Shown here: piece by piece, positions 44,701 through 54,554 of the stretch
How the letters are laid out: every line of letters begins with the position of its first letter
Position numbering within the stretch: position 1 is the stretch's first letter
Assembly: GCA_018819105.1 (NCBI GenBank)
Contig: JAHJQV010000027.1
Location: 1 to 64,000 of the forward strand
From: Gammaproteobacteria bacterium
Lineage (GTDB): Bacteria > Pseudomonadota > Gammaproteobacteria > Xanthomonadales > Wenzhouxiangellaceae
Direction: 5' to 3'
Length of the DNA stretch: 64,000 nucleotides
Notes under the pieces: generated by a model
Database searches by the model: none
Seen by the model: only the letters and a program-made list of their open reading frames with translations
What the model was told of the DNA's origin: nothing
Translations under genes and position numbers: made by a program

Positions 44701-47700
44701 ACCTCGCCTGACGGCACACTGCCGGTAGGCAGCTCGACCAGCGCGGTGTTTGAGATTCCGCTGACCGTGCTGCCGCCGGTACCGAATCCGCTGCCGAATA
44801 CGACCGATCTGACCGCTGGCGACAGCTTGCCCGGTGCGGATCCGACTGCCCGCAATCTGCCGCCAGACACCGCGTCGGCCACAATTGCTGTGCCGGCACT
44901 GGCGCTGGACAAATCCGTGGCGTTGCAGCTGGATGCTGATACCTCTGGTGATGCCTCGCCCGGAGACACCCTGCGCTACACGCTGACGCTGCGCAACATC
45001 GGAGTTGGCGCAGCCACCAACATCGTCATTGATGACGCTCCGGATGCCAACAGCAGTCTGGTGGCCGGAAGCGTGACCACAGGTTCGGGCAGCGTCACAA
45101 TCGGCAACACCGCTGGTGACAGCGTGGTGCAGGTCAGCATCGCGAATCTGGCAGCGGCTGGCAGCGTGACCATCAGCTACGACACCACGATCAACAATCC
45201 GCTGCCGGACGGCGTGACCGAACTGGTCAACCAGGCGCTGTTCGACAGCACCGAGTTGCCGCCCGGCGTCAGCGACGACCCAGATCCCCCGGGACCGGAT
45301 GACCCGACCGTGGTGCCGCTCAACGCGGCACCCGATCTGGTGATCACCAAGGAGGATGGCGGTGCCACGACAGTGCCAGGCGGGACGGTGGTCTACACAC
45401 TGGTCTACCAGAACGTCGGCAATCAGAATGCCACTGGCGTGGAAATCGATGAAACCGTTCCCGACAACACGGTGTTCAATGCGGCCGCGAGCACGGCAGG
45501 CTGGATTTGCGCGCCGGACAACAATCCGGGGAGCCTCTGCACCTTCGCCATAGGCGATGTCGTCGGCGGCGGCGCTGGAGCTTCGGTTGACTTTGCCGTG
45601 ACTGTCGACGACCCGCTGGCCGCTGGCGTGACCGAAATCACCAACGCCGCCACCATCGCCGATGACGGCAACAACGGCCCCGACCCGACACCGGGCAACA
45701 ACGGCGATGGCGACAGCACGCCAGTGACCGCCGTGCCCGATCTGCTGATCAGCAAAGACGACGGCGGTATTTCCAGCGGGCCGGGTAACACGGTGGTCTA
45801 TTCACTGGATTATCAGAATGTGGGCAATCAGGATGCCACTGGCGTGGTCATCAACGATACCGTGCCGCTGCACACGGTGTTCAACGCGGCGGCCAGCACA
45901 GCCGGCTGGACCTGTGCGCCGGACAATACTGCCGGCAGCAACTGCCAACTGAGCCTTGGCAGTGTGGCCGCCGGTGTCGTCGGCGCGGTGAGCTTTGCCG
46001 TGACGGTGGACAATCCGCTTGCCGCCGGTGTGAACGAGCTCGTCAACGCCGCGAGCATCAGCGATGACGGCAGCAATGGCCCCGATCCGACCCCTGGCAA
46101 CAACAGCGATGGTGACACCACACCGCTGGTCGCGCTACCCGATCTGATCATCAGCAAGGACGATGGTGGCGTCAGCACGCAACCTGGCGGCATCGTCGTG
46201 TACACACTGGCTTATCAGAACGTCGGCAACCAGTCCGCCACCGGCGTGGTGATTACCGACACCGTGCCGGCCAACTCAGTGTTCAATCCGGCCAGCAGCA
46301 CAGCGGGGTGGAATTGTGTGCCAGACAACTCACCGGGCAGCCTCTGCAGTGTTGCGGTCGGTGCAGTGGCAGGAGCCGGAGCAGGGGGCTCAGTCAGCTT
46401 CGCCGTGACCGTGGACGATCCATTGTCGGCAGCAGTGAGCGAGTTGTTCAATGCTGCCAGCATTGCCGATGATGGCAGCAATGGTGCCGATCCGACCCCC
46501 GGCAACAACAGTGACCTGGACAACACGCCGGTGTTGGCGGCACCGGATCTGAGCATTGTCAAGGACGACGGCGGCATCAGTACGGTACCGGGCGGCGTGG
46601 TCAGCTGGACACTGAGCTATCAGAATCTGGGCAACCAGACCGCCACCGGTGTGGTCATTACCGACACCGTGCCGCCGCACAGCACCTTCAATGCTGCGGC
46701 ATCTGCCACCGGCTGGACATGCACACCGGACATCAATGCCGGCAGTGCCTGTTCGATTGGCATCGGCAGTCTGGCTGGTGCGGGTGCGACAGCTGCGGTG
46801 GCTTTTGCTGTGACTGTGGACAATCCACTGGCCGCTGGCGTGACACAAATCAGCAACAGCGCAGTCATTGCCGACGATGGCAACAACGGGCCGGATCCGA
46901 CCCCAGGCAACAACAGCGATGCGGACACCACACCGGTGACCGCCACACCGGATCTGCTGATCAGCAAGGACGATGGTGGCGTGTCCAGCGCGCCGGGGGC
47001 AACGCTGAGCTGGAACCTGAGCTATCAGAATGTCGGTGACCAGACCGCCACCGGTGTGGTCATCACCGACACCGTACCGGCGAACACCGTGTTCAATGCC
47101 AGCGCCAGCAGTGCCGGTTGGTCCTGTCTGCCCGACAGCCAGCCCGGCAGTGTATGCACGTTACCGATTGGCGAGGTTGTCGCCGGCGCAGCAGCAGCAA
47201 CGGCGACCTTTGCCGTGACCGTGGACGATCCGCTGGAGGCGGCTGTCACCGAACTGAACAACAGTGCGTCGATCAACGACGATGGCAGCAATGGTGCCGA
47301 CCCAACGCCGGACAACAACATCGACAGCGACACCACTCCGATCAATGCGACGCCCGATCTGGCGATCAGCAAAACCGATGGCGACATCACTGCCGCACCC
47401 GGGGGTGTGGTGGTGTATACACTGAACTATGCCAATAACGGTGATCAGGACGCCACCGGCGTGACCATCACGGAGACGGTGCCGGCCAACAGCAGTTTCG
47501 ATCCGACAGCCAGCAGCCCGGGCTGGAGCTGCGTGCCCGACGGCAGTGCCGGCAGCAGTTGCACACTCGCGCTCGGTGATCTGGCCGGCGGCGCTGCCGG
47601 GTCGCTGCTGTATGCGGTGCTGGTGGACGATCCATTGCCGCTGGATGTGTCCGCTCTGGTCAACACCAGCAGCATAGCCGACGACGGTAGCAATGGTGTT

Positions 47701-48525
47701 GATCCGACGCCTGATGACAACAGCGACAGCGACAACACGCCGCTGCTGCTGGACCCGGCACTGTCGCTGGTCAAGGTGTTGAGTGATGCACCGGAGTCGA
47801 TTGTGGTCGGTAGCCTGCTGGAATACACCATCACCGCCACCAATAGCGGCAACATGTCGCTGACCAATGTGGTGGTCAGTGACTCGCTGATCACACCCAC
47901 CGGCGGAACCACACCCTGCGCCAGCGTCGCACCGGGCGAGACCTGCACGCTGATCGGCACCTATCTGGTTACCCAGACAGACGTCAACAATGGTGAAATC
48001 CTCAATACCGCCAACGCTGACAGCGATCAGACGGATCCTATTACTAGCGATCTGGTCACCCCACTGCTGCAGAATCCGGATCTGGAGTTGATCAAGCTGG
48101 CCGCGCTGCTGGATGAAAACGGCAATGACGTCGGTGACATCGGCGAAGTCATCGAGTATGCCATCGAGGTGACCAATACCGGCAATGTCACGCTGAGCGA
48201 TGTGCTGGTGGTGGACGATCTGCTGGATAACCTGGTATGTACCCCGGCCAATCCGGTGGCCTTGCTGCAGCCTGCCGAAGTGATCAGCTGCAGCGGCAGC
48301 CTGACGCTGGATTTTGATGACATCGGCAGTGGCGACCTGGTCAATGTGGCCATTGCCAGTGGCAATGAACCCGGTGGCACAGTGGTGGACGGTTCTGACA
48401 GCACCGTGACCGTGGTCAATTTTGCACCGGTAGAGGTGCCGGCCGGTTCCTGGTGGTCCTGGTTATTGCTGCTGCTGGGCGTGACTTTGCTGGCACGCCA
48501 TGGTTTGCGCACACCGGCAGGCTGA
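38701..48525 (+). CDS. Giant DUF11-repeat surface protein (3,274 residues)
   Basis: Secreted protein built almost entirely of beta-sandwich repeats. ATG 38701 has GGGAGAG just upstream; a signal peptide follows (ICAGLVLLVMAHQLAAQ, to about 24). The N-terminal ~790 residues hold several divergent DUF11-type domains (VVTDTMPDGIDF, ITFLLSVENQGSAPAFDVTVTD). Residues about 792-1917 hold four copies of a larger two-domain unit. Residues about 2211-3018 hold six tandem modules of 134-135 residues, each with PDLxISKDDGG, YQNVGNQxATGVVITDTVP, two Cys and an Asp/Asn-rich DDGSNGPDPTPGNN linker. Two more DUF11 domains and a hydrophobic tail (SWWSWLLLLLGVTLLARHG) end it, a likely sorting or anchoring signal. 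Very low Lys/Arg and high Asp suggest an acidic, calcium-binding stalk. Adhesin or matrix function is inferred; no enzymatic or binding domain is recognised. Confidence 0.88.
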   Translation: MQHKLRRICAGLVLLVMAHQLAAQTAQIDETLPAESFLGEQFCFVTNFTNLGAPGFGPYIRLQLPPGLNFDSASIFGTGGGVTNVGVFPPVPGNQLLDPRINQPVSGTPGDALFILTFPVGSVVQGGPELPIETCLTIDPSAEVGVALPVSMSPVYQFGDTATGDNGPIIGTEVLQAVTPTVLLFDKQDNAPEAERPPGTSWPYDYTLTVDIANTATINPLVIRDVLPADFQFQSGTISISGGTGCSVTQTPAGPGGMLEVTCTGNTVGTASASDVQVTYSGHITDVLDETFCDIQPQTNDASAQGSYVPPVGSDQVLPLASDQTTVSAEHVVVQKGVTPAQTTPGAALTYNLNFQVTDFGDVSNLVVTDTMPDGIDFISHGDLLVNGAPLAITPAVTVNPDFSKTIVYDIGAVAAPIAAGSAISLSYNAQLRQNYQNTGQPVLSSDSLSNTVRMDYDLVQGASACSNDSGATVAIIPINLDKQIINPQPFYIPGEQVQFRLTMEVPAGDTRNIRFEDFLPLPVFVAADLDLTFGGTSIVRGPGDTAGLTPDAISISAAQNALFIDWPDLTSTSAQTIQVDLFATVTDDPFADGLFLTNILLGSTNNTPGATAIATGPVSFNVGAPVPLVLTKGVSATDGNGVINPAPSTLPVNGNITGVDGGDQITFLLSVENQGSAPAFDVTVTDPGAPQLNACTVLTVTDGNGVNLPFSGSIASGLQLNDPLAANDGSIGPPYAGDTALITVNCTVDAAVAPDSAFSNTATLVWTSQPGAPAFPPVSDDATVDSSGVGQQKFLVSSSEPGTSDTASPPRVAIGEIVRYRLALRVPEGQIDALSLRDNLPTGLIYLDDGTSTAAFVSNGAGLSSSTLTIPNLSGNAASLAAIPSAAVGFTLPAGTISGGPFNSGTDPVFAFGDVSNVDDDADDEFLLLEFNALVANNGSNNLGNNRNNTFTSFTAGTSLAGNSNSVQLRIAEPQLDVSKAATPAAGDAGDPIAFTITVSNAASSNNSPAYEVRVTDALPFGLVNLRNVVVTPNASCSGFSSNDNSIGDVLDLDFNVMQPGCSVSIDLLADLTTAVSPGSTLFNSATAVWSSLPGSNGTVSNPTGSSTPGGSGSSTGERNGSGGVNDHTDTGSASISVDSVVLSKAVISTSEGDTGSGEFRPAIEDLVIGEAASFEIVATLPEGTTPQLIITDTVPFSNGVMRLDSASVVSIGTNLTPDNPAPPALISDAQLSDGINDTVSFDFGQVINTADGVVDANDRVVIQVTATLVEQAANANSDALSNNALVQFGPGLNASASAGVDIVEPLLNIDKSGSITQGDAGDAVTFTITINHLPASAADAHDLVFQDLLPAALVLNPASISVISGPNFDVNTSTGNTVALGWGRLDQAETIVLEYQATLAPGVMPGQTITNTGDLSWTSISGTNADERSSSDSDAHAIVITEPGLNKMVFATSEVSTGAGEFGLPTDLTIGEQVTYRFTVELPEGTSEAATVTDQLPIGSSVLQVVSSSVVSVGANLSGAGLPAPGASGAASDSNADTVDDLVEWSLGDIFNAPDGVMNAADEIEFEVVAVVLDVAANQSGDDDQLNVATLQTSTSTVSGTAAVDLVAPDLALNKSIVTPADGFVDAGDSVTARLEIAHSTASSADAFNLIVTDTLPSDVTWAGDGLVNSNCPGLNIDSSGAPVIAFDFATLDQSSASCFIEYQVTIDIAAMPGQTLTNSAVLDYDSTPVFVAGQTRRRMDSATAEVNVIAPSLVKVAVATSQPDTGMSQGDPGLLDLTIGETVTYRLTAVFPEGTSTNVVLTDSLPAGPGGVIEAIGAVVTAVGGNITTTLPGTPLLQDNALGDALDDTVLLDFATVTNNPDGVEDASDRIVIEIVGRVVDVPANGNGVVLTNDAELSFNGGILTDTADVEVVEPTVAISKSMSMQANGLVRISLALANSGTAPAYDLEVRDVFDEADWNLSGFTPISVPAGFTLNLLPNIPAAGQQTLVLASDPGATSPDGTLPVGSSTSAVFEIPLTVLPPVPNPLPNTTDLTAGDSLPGADPTARNLPPDTASATIAVPALALDKSVALQLDADTSGDASPGDTLRYTLTLRNIGVGAATNIVIDDAPDANSSLVAGSVTTGSGSVTIGNTAGDSVVQVSIANLAAAGSVTISYDTTINNPLPDGVTELVNQALFDSTELPPGVSDDPDPPGPDDPTVVPLNAAPDLVITKEDGGATTVPGGTVVYTLVYQNVGNQNATGVEIDETVPDNTVFNAAASTAGWICAPDNNPGSLCTFAIGDVVGGGAGASVDFAVTVDDPLAAGVTEITNAATIADDGNNGPDPTPGNNGDGDSTPVTAVPDLLISKDDGGISSGPGNTVVYSLDYQNVGNQDATGVVINDTVPLHTVFNAAASTAGWTCAPDNTAGSNCQLSLGSVAAGVVGAVSFAVTVDNPLAAGVNELVNAASISDDGSNGPDPTPGNNSDGDTTPLVALPDLIISKDDGGVSTQPGGIVVYTLAYQNVGNQSATGVVITDTVPANSVFNPASSTAGWNCVPDNSPGSLCSVAVGAVAGAGAGGSVSFAVTVDDPLSAAVSELFNAASIADDGSNGADPTPGNNSDLDNTPVLAAPDLSIVKDDGGISTVPGGVVSWTLSYQNLGNQTATGVVITDTVPPHSTFNAAASATGWTCTPDINAGSACSIGIGSLAGAGATAAVAFAVTVDNPLAAGVTQISNSAVIADDGNNGPDPTPGNNSDADTTPVTATPDLLISKDDGGVSSAPGATLSWNLSYQNVGDQTATGVVITDTVPANTVFNASASSAGWSCLPDSQPGSVCTLPIGEVVAGAAAATATFAVTVDDPLEAAVTELNNSASINDDGSNGADPTPDNNIDSDTTPINATPDLAISKTDGDITAAPGGVVVYTLNYANNGDQDATGVTITETVPANSSFDPTASSPGWSCVPDGSAGSSCTLALGDLAGGAAGSLLYAVLVDDPLPLDVSALVNTSSIADDGSNGVDPTPDDNSDSDNTPLLLDPALSLVKVLSDAPESIVVGSLLEYTITATNSGNMSLTNVVVSDSLITPTGGTTPCASVAPGETCTLIGTYLVTQTDVNNGEILNTANADSDQTDPITSDLVTPLLQNPDLELIKLAALLDENGNDVGDIGEVIEYAIEVTNTGNVTLSDVLVVDDLLDNLVCTPANPVALLQPAEVISCSGSLTLDFDDIGSGDLVNVAIASGNEPGGTVVDGSDSTVTVVNFAPVEVPAGSWWSWLLLLLGVTLLARHGLRTPAG
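41074..44450 (+). repeat. Four-copy large repeat inside the DUF11 gene
   Basis: Units begin near 41074, 42124, 43033 and 43960 (spacing 1050, 909 and 927). Each opens with a pattern like KAVISTSEGDTGSGEF / KMVFATSEVSTGAGEF / KVAVATSQPDTG, then LTIGExVTYR, LPEGT and a VxSVGxNL segment. Each but the last is paired with a DAGDxVTFTITIxH-type domain. The copies are diverged at the protein level, so the duplication is older than the 405-base array downstream. Confidence 0.75.
45331..47754 (+). repeat. Six tandem ~405-base DUF11 modules
   Basis: Modules start at 45331, 45736, 46138, 46543, 46948 and 47353, and the array ends at 47754, so the period is 402-405 bases. Long stretches are nearly identical between copies (for example the codons for GVVITDTVP and DPTPGNNSD). 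All six keep the pattern GWxCxPDxxxGSxC, giving one potential disulfide per module. The repeats are in frame and could expand or contract by recombination. Confidence 0.92.
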
Positions 48526-48541
48526 ATTGTCGCGTGCATGG

Positions 48542-48566
48542 CTGGCGGCAGTCATTCTGCCGTCAG
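48542..48566 (+). terminator. Hairpin after the DUF11 gene
   Basis: CTGGCGGCAG and CTGCCGTCAG form a ten-base-pair stem (one G-T pair) with a TCATT loop, 17 bases past the stop. Only a weak TCTCTC run follows, so intrinsic termination is uncertain. Confidence 0.45.
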
Positions 48567-48762
48567 TCTCTCATGCTGGAGGGGAAGGTTTGACTGCCAG
48601 CGACTCCAGCGATGGGCACAGCGCTTGACTATGGACAGTTACTGGCGGATCTGGTGAGGCTGAAGATCAGATCATCTGGCTGGAACAGGCATTTCCGCAG
48701 CAACTGCCTGTGATTTCATACGCCAGACTTTGTAAGGTTCCTGCCAACAACAATGGTGACGT

Positions 48763-50397
48763 TCAGTCAGAATTGACGGCTTTCTTCAGCATGTAATCCA
48801 CTGCGGCGGTGACTTGCTCATCAGTGCACAGGTTGCACAGTCCGCGTGCCGGCATGTTGCCATAACCATCCAGCGTGTGATTGTAGGTGGTGGCAGTATC
48901 CTGTTGCAGGATAGACTGCCAGTCCTGTTTGTTGCCAAGCATCGGTGCACCACCGACCCCGTCATCATGACATCCAGTGCAGACATTGCGATACACGATC
49001 TGCCCCGGGTTGCTGGTATCCACCACGGCCGCGTCTTGATTGTCGTGCTGGCGATACAGGCGCCATAATCCCCGGTTTTGGGTCAGTACAAACAGCGAGC
49101 CATCTTGTGCAGTCTTGATATCGCGAACCCGGTCTTTCAGTTCACCAAGCATGGCATGTTCAGAGCGTATGCTGAGATGGTCAATGGCAAAGTCCAGTTT
49201 GCTGACATGCTGGCCTTTCAGCATGCCTACCAACAGATCACCATCCCACTCCGGAAACATGCTGCCTCGATACAGCAATAGCGGTGATGTGGCTCGAGAC
49301 GGCAGATAATAGAATAATGGCTGCTGCATGCCAGGCAGAGCTTCGCCGGCACCGATCTGTGCATCGGGATGAGTCAGAAAATGAAGTCTGGTCATGTCGT
49401 TGTCGGCCTGTTGCGGATTCAGCCCGATGCCTTCCAGGGTGTAATTCTGCCCATAGGAGATCAGCGGCCAGCCGTAGTTGTGGCCCGCACGAATCAGATT
49501 GATTTCATCGCCGCCCATCGGACCATGTTCCGATTCGATCAGCAGCCCACTCGCGACATCGTAATGCAGTCCCTGTGGATTGCGGACACCCAGTGCATAA
49601 ATGCGCGCATCAATGAGCGGGTCGTCAACATGAGGATTGTCCTCAGGGACGCGGCCATCATCATGCAAGCGCAGAATTTTTCCGGCCAGAGAGCTGCCAT
49701 CCTGTGCGATCATCTGCTCCGATCGGTCACCGATACTGACATACAGATAGCCTGCATCGTCGAAGGCCAGCGCGCCGCCGAAGTTTGAGGGTGACCAGCC
49801 ATAGGGCTGCAACCTGACAATGTCCTGCACATCGGTCAGCGCAAGATCCTGCAGAATTGCGGTGGCCACAGCCGTGGTGAAATATCGCCCGCTGTGATCA
49901 GGGGCGACATAGCTGAAGTACAGCCGACGGTTGCTGGCAAAGCGCGGATGCAGCGCCACATCCAGCAATCCGGTTTGTACTTTGCTGATGGCTATCCGGG
50001 GCAGACCTCGGAGCTGTTGCAGTTGTCCCGTGCTGAGTTTGAGCACGCTCATGCGCGCGTCTTTTTCTGTGATGATGAGATTGTCGGAATCCAGAAATTC
50101 AAATGCCCAGGCATGCTCAAGACCAGCGAATACCTGCTGCAAACGTGCATCGCGGATGTTCAGGGCAGCCAGCGATGGTGGCGCATGATCGGTAAAATCT
50201 GTCGGCCTGCTGCCGGCAGACTGCGCCTCGACTCCTTTCGGTACAAGCTGCTTTAGGTTTTTCGGCTGGTCGCTTTTGCGCTCAACCATAGCGGGTTGCT
50301 GCTGGTGACTGGCTGCTGTTTGCGCTGGCTGATCATTGCCACATGACATCAGCATCAGCGGCAACAGACAGCATGGCAGCAAGCTGCGAAATTTCAC
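48763..50397 (-). CDS. Lipoprotein glucose/sorbosone-type dehydrogenase fused to cytochrome c
   Basis: 544 residues. The lipobox LMSC (Cys19) marks a lipoprotein. After a polar linker, residues about 75-425 match the PQQ-dependent aldose sugar dehydrogenase (Asd/YliI-like) six-bladed propeller: GLEHAWAFEFL, GLLDVALHPRF, YLYVSIGD, YALGVRNPQGL, SEHGPMGGDEINLI and NYGWP. A C-terminal cytochrome c domain has CTGCH (near 470) and axial Met in NMPARG, followed by a CNLC pair as in cytochrome c5. It would oxidise a sugar or other alcohol in the periplasm and pass electrons on through its own heme. The start overlaps the upstream gene as ATGA. PQQ use is inferred from the family; no pqq genes are nearby. 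Confidence 0.85.
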   Translation of the reverse strand: MKFRSLLPCCLLPLMLMSCGNDQPAQTAASHQQQPAMVERKSDQPKNLKQLVPKGVEAQSAGSRPTDFTDHAPPSLAALNIRDARLQQVFAGLEHAWAFEFLDSDNLIITEKDARMSVLKLSTGQLQQLRGLPRIAISKVQTGLLDVALHPRFASNRRLYFSYVAPDHSGRYFTTAVATAILQDLALTDVQDIVRLQPYGWSPSNFGGALAFDDAGYLYVSIGDRSEQMIAQDGSSLAGKILRLHDDGRVPEDNPHVDDPLIDARIYALGVRNPQGLHYDVASGLLIESEHGPMGGDEINLIRAGHNYGWPLISYGQNYTLEGIGLNPQQADNDMTRLHFLTHPDAQIGAGEALPGMQQPLFYYLPSRATSPLLLYRGSMFPEWDGDLLVGMLKGQHVSKLDFAIDHLSIRSEHAMLGELKDRVRDIKTAQDGSLFVLTQNRGLWRLYRQHDNQDAAVVDTSNPGQIVYRNVCTGCHDDGVGGAPMLGNKQDWQSILQQDTATTYNHTLDGYGNMPARGLCNLCTDEQVTAAVDYMLKKAVNSD

Positions 50398-51479
50398 TGA
50401 CTGCGCGCAGGCAGGTCACGACAGGCATAACCGGCGATTTCGCCAGCCAGCAGTCGCTCGAGAACTACCGTGTCACCACCCAGCCCGACGCTGTTGAGAT
50501 TGAACTGCAACTCCAGTTGCGAGCAGTCAAGCACGCGCAGCGTGGCGGCTCCGACCACCGGTCGCTGGGCAGGCTGATTGCCCTGGAATTGTCCATTCTG
50601 ACCCCGGATCAGATTGAAACTCACGCTGGCGTCGCCAATGTTGAACAGGGCATTACCGGTAAACCAGGCCTGCTCACCATCGACACCATAGGTAAACCAG
50701 GCCATGAACGCAACCAGGCGACGGTCCGGCAGTTCACTAATGCTCAGCAGAATGCCCTGGTCGCGGGTATCACGGGCGATCCAGTTACCGCTGAAACGGC
50801 CGGACAGCGGCGGGTTGGCGAATTGTGTGACCATGTTGCTCTGGCTGGCTGCTGGCACGGTAACGGTATCGATTTCGGTCAGTTCGCCCTGATTGTTGAA
50901 GGCCAGGAAAGTCAGACCAAAGGCCTGCTGGTACTCATTGACGTCCAGATCATTGCTGTCCTGTCCGGGCAGCAATGGTCCGATTTCGATCAGATAGGGC
51001 GCGGACACGCCATTGTTGAGAAACCAGCTGGTCTGCAGGTCAAGCTGGGTGGGGGCAGAGAAATCGTTGGCGCGCAAGCGATAACTGGCCGAGCTGAATC
51101 CGCTGGTCTGATTGCCGATCAGCAGGGGGCCAAGAAATGGTGCCGCAATGAAGTCACCGCTGACGTTCTCAAAGCGCAGCAGTACCGCGCTGCGCTGTGG
51201 CTCATGGCAGGCTGCCCGCCACACCCGGATGCGCACATTGGTGCGCGGGCCGCCGCTGGCCTCGGTGATGGGAAATGACACCACGCCCTGGGTGGTGGTG
51301 CCGGCCGGAGCGGGCAGGGGATCGGTCAGACAATTGGGTGGAATCAGAGCCTCGGCGCTGGAGAGAAAGTTTTCCTGTCCCTGAGGATCGATCTGGGCCA
51401 TGGCAGTATGCCAGCTGAGACCAAAACAGGCGCTCAGCAAGGCAGCTTGCAGGATTCGTGGACAACGGCTGACGTGCAT
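50394..51479 (-). CDS. Secreted protein with WFTY-type C-terminal domain, function unknown
   Basis: 361 residues from ATG 51479, which has GGAG at good spacing (ATG 51494 is an alternative). A signal peptide (AALLSACFGLSWHTAMA) is followed by a beta-rich region of unknown family (residues about 30-225; RTNVRIRVWRAACHEP, SYRLRANDFSAP). From about 230 to the end there is a domain with SGNWIARDTRDQG, FMAWFTYGVDGEQAWFTG, GAATLRVLDCSQLELQF and a final Cys (YACRD). The same order of landmarks occurs in the cyclophilin protein at 32227-33336. It is translationally coupled to the sugar dehydrogenase-cytochrome, so it may be an accessory or substrate-binding partner (inference). Confidence 0.6.
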   Translation of the reverse strand: MHVSRCPRILQAALLSACFGLSWHTAMAQIDPQGQENFLSSAEALIPPNCLTDPLPAPAGTTTQGVVSFPITEASGGPRTNVRIRVWRAACHEPQRSAVLLRFENVSGDFIAAPFLGPLLIGNQTSGFSSASYRLRANDFSAPTQLDLQTSWFLNNGVSAPYLIEIGPLLPGQDSNDLDVNEYQQAFGLTFLAFNNQGELTEIDTVTVPAASQSNMVTQFANPPLSGRFSGNWIARDTRDQGILLSISELPDRRLVAFMAWFTYGVDGEQAWFTGNALFNIGDASVSFNLIRGQNGQFQGNQPAQRPVVGAATLRVLDCSQLELQFNLNSVGLGGDTVVLERLLAGEIAGYACRDLPARSQ

Positions 51480-51594
51480 GGCATCAATCTCCATATGGAT
51501 GCTTCAGACCCCTGAAAATAATCCTGGTGTCCCCGCAGCGGCAAACTGAGACAGTCTGCCGCATTGCCCCGTGCAGGGAAGCCTCTGAGCCTGT

Positions 51595-54357
<2,763 letters not shown>

Positions 54358-54491
54358 GAAAGATCTCCGGTATCTTGACGATGATTGGGCAAAAAATTTG
54401 CTTGATTTCAACTTTGAATTATAACATGTGGCTGTCAGCACCCGGTTCACGTCGAGTTCTGTCCTGAGAATCTCTGAATCACTCTGCACGG

Positions 54492-54546
54492 GCGCGACGA
54501 CGTCCCCGAATAGGGGGCCGGAGCCTGTCCCCTATGGGTTTCGCGC
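54492..54546 (-). repeat. Nested inverted repeats downstream of hflD
   Basis: GCGCGA (54492-54497) pairs with TCGCGC (54541-54546), and inside it ATAGGGG (54510-54516) pairs with CCCCTAT (54529-54535). The inner part reads GGGGACAGGCTCC on the minus strand, of the GGGGACAG type common in REP-like intergenic elements of gammaproteobacteria. It follows the hflD stop by nine bases and may act as a 3' stabiliser or terminator. Confidence 0.55.
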
Positions 54547-54554
54547 AGAGTTAT

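Noticed and set aside
45331-47754. Regular repeats considered as a CRISPR array
   Set aside because: Unit size is about 405 bases, fully coding and without spacers; they are protein modules.
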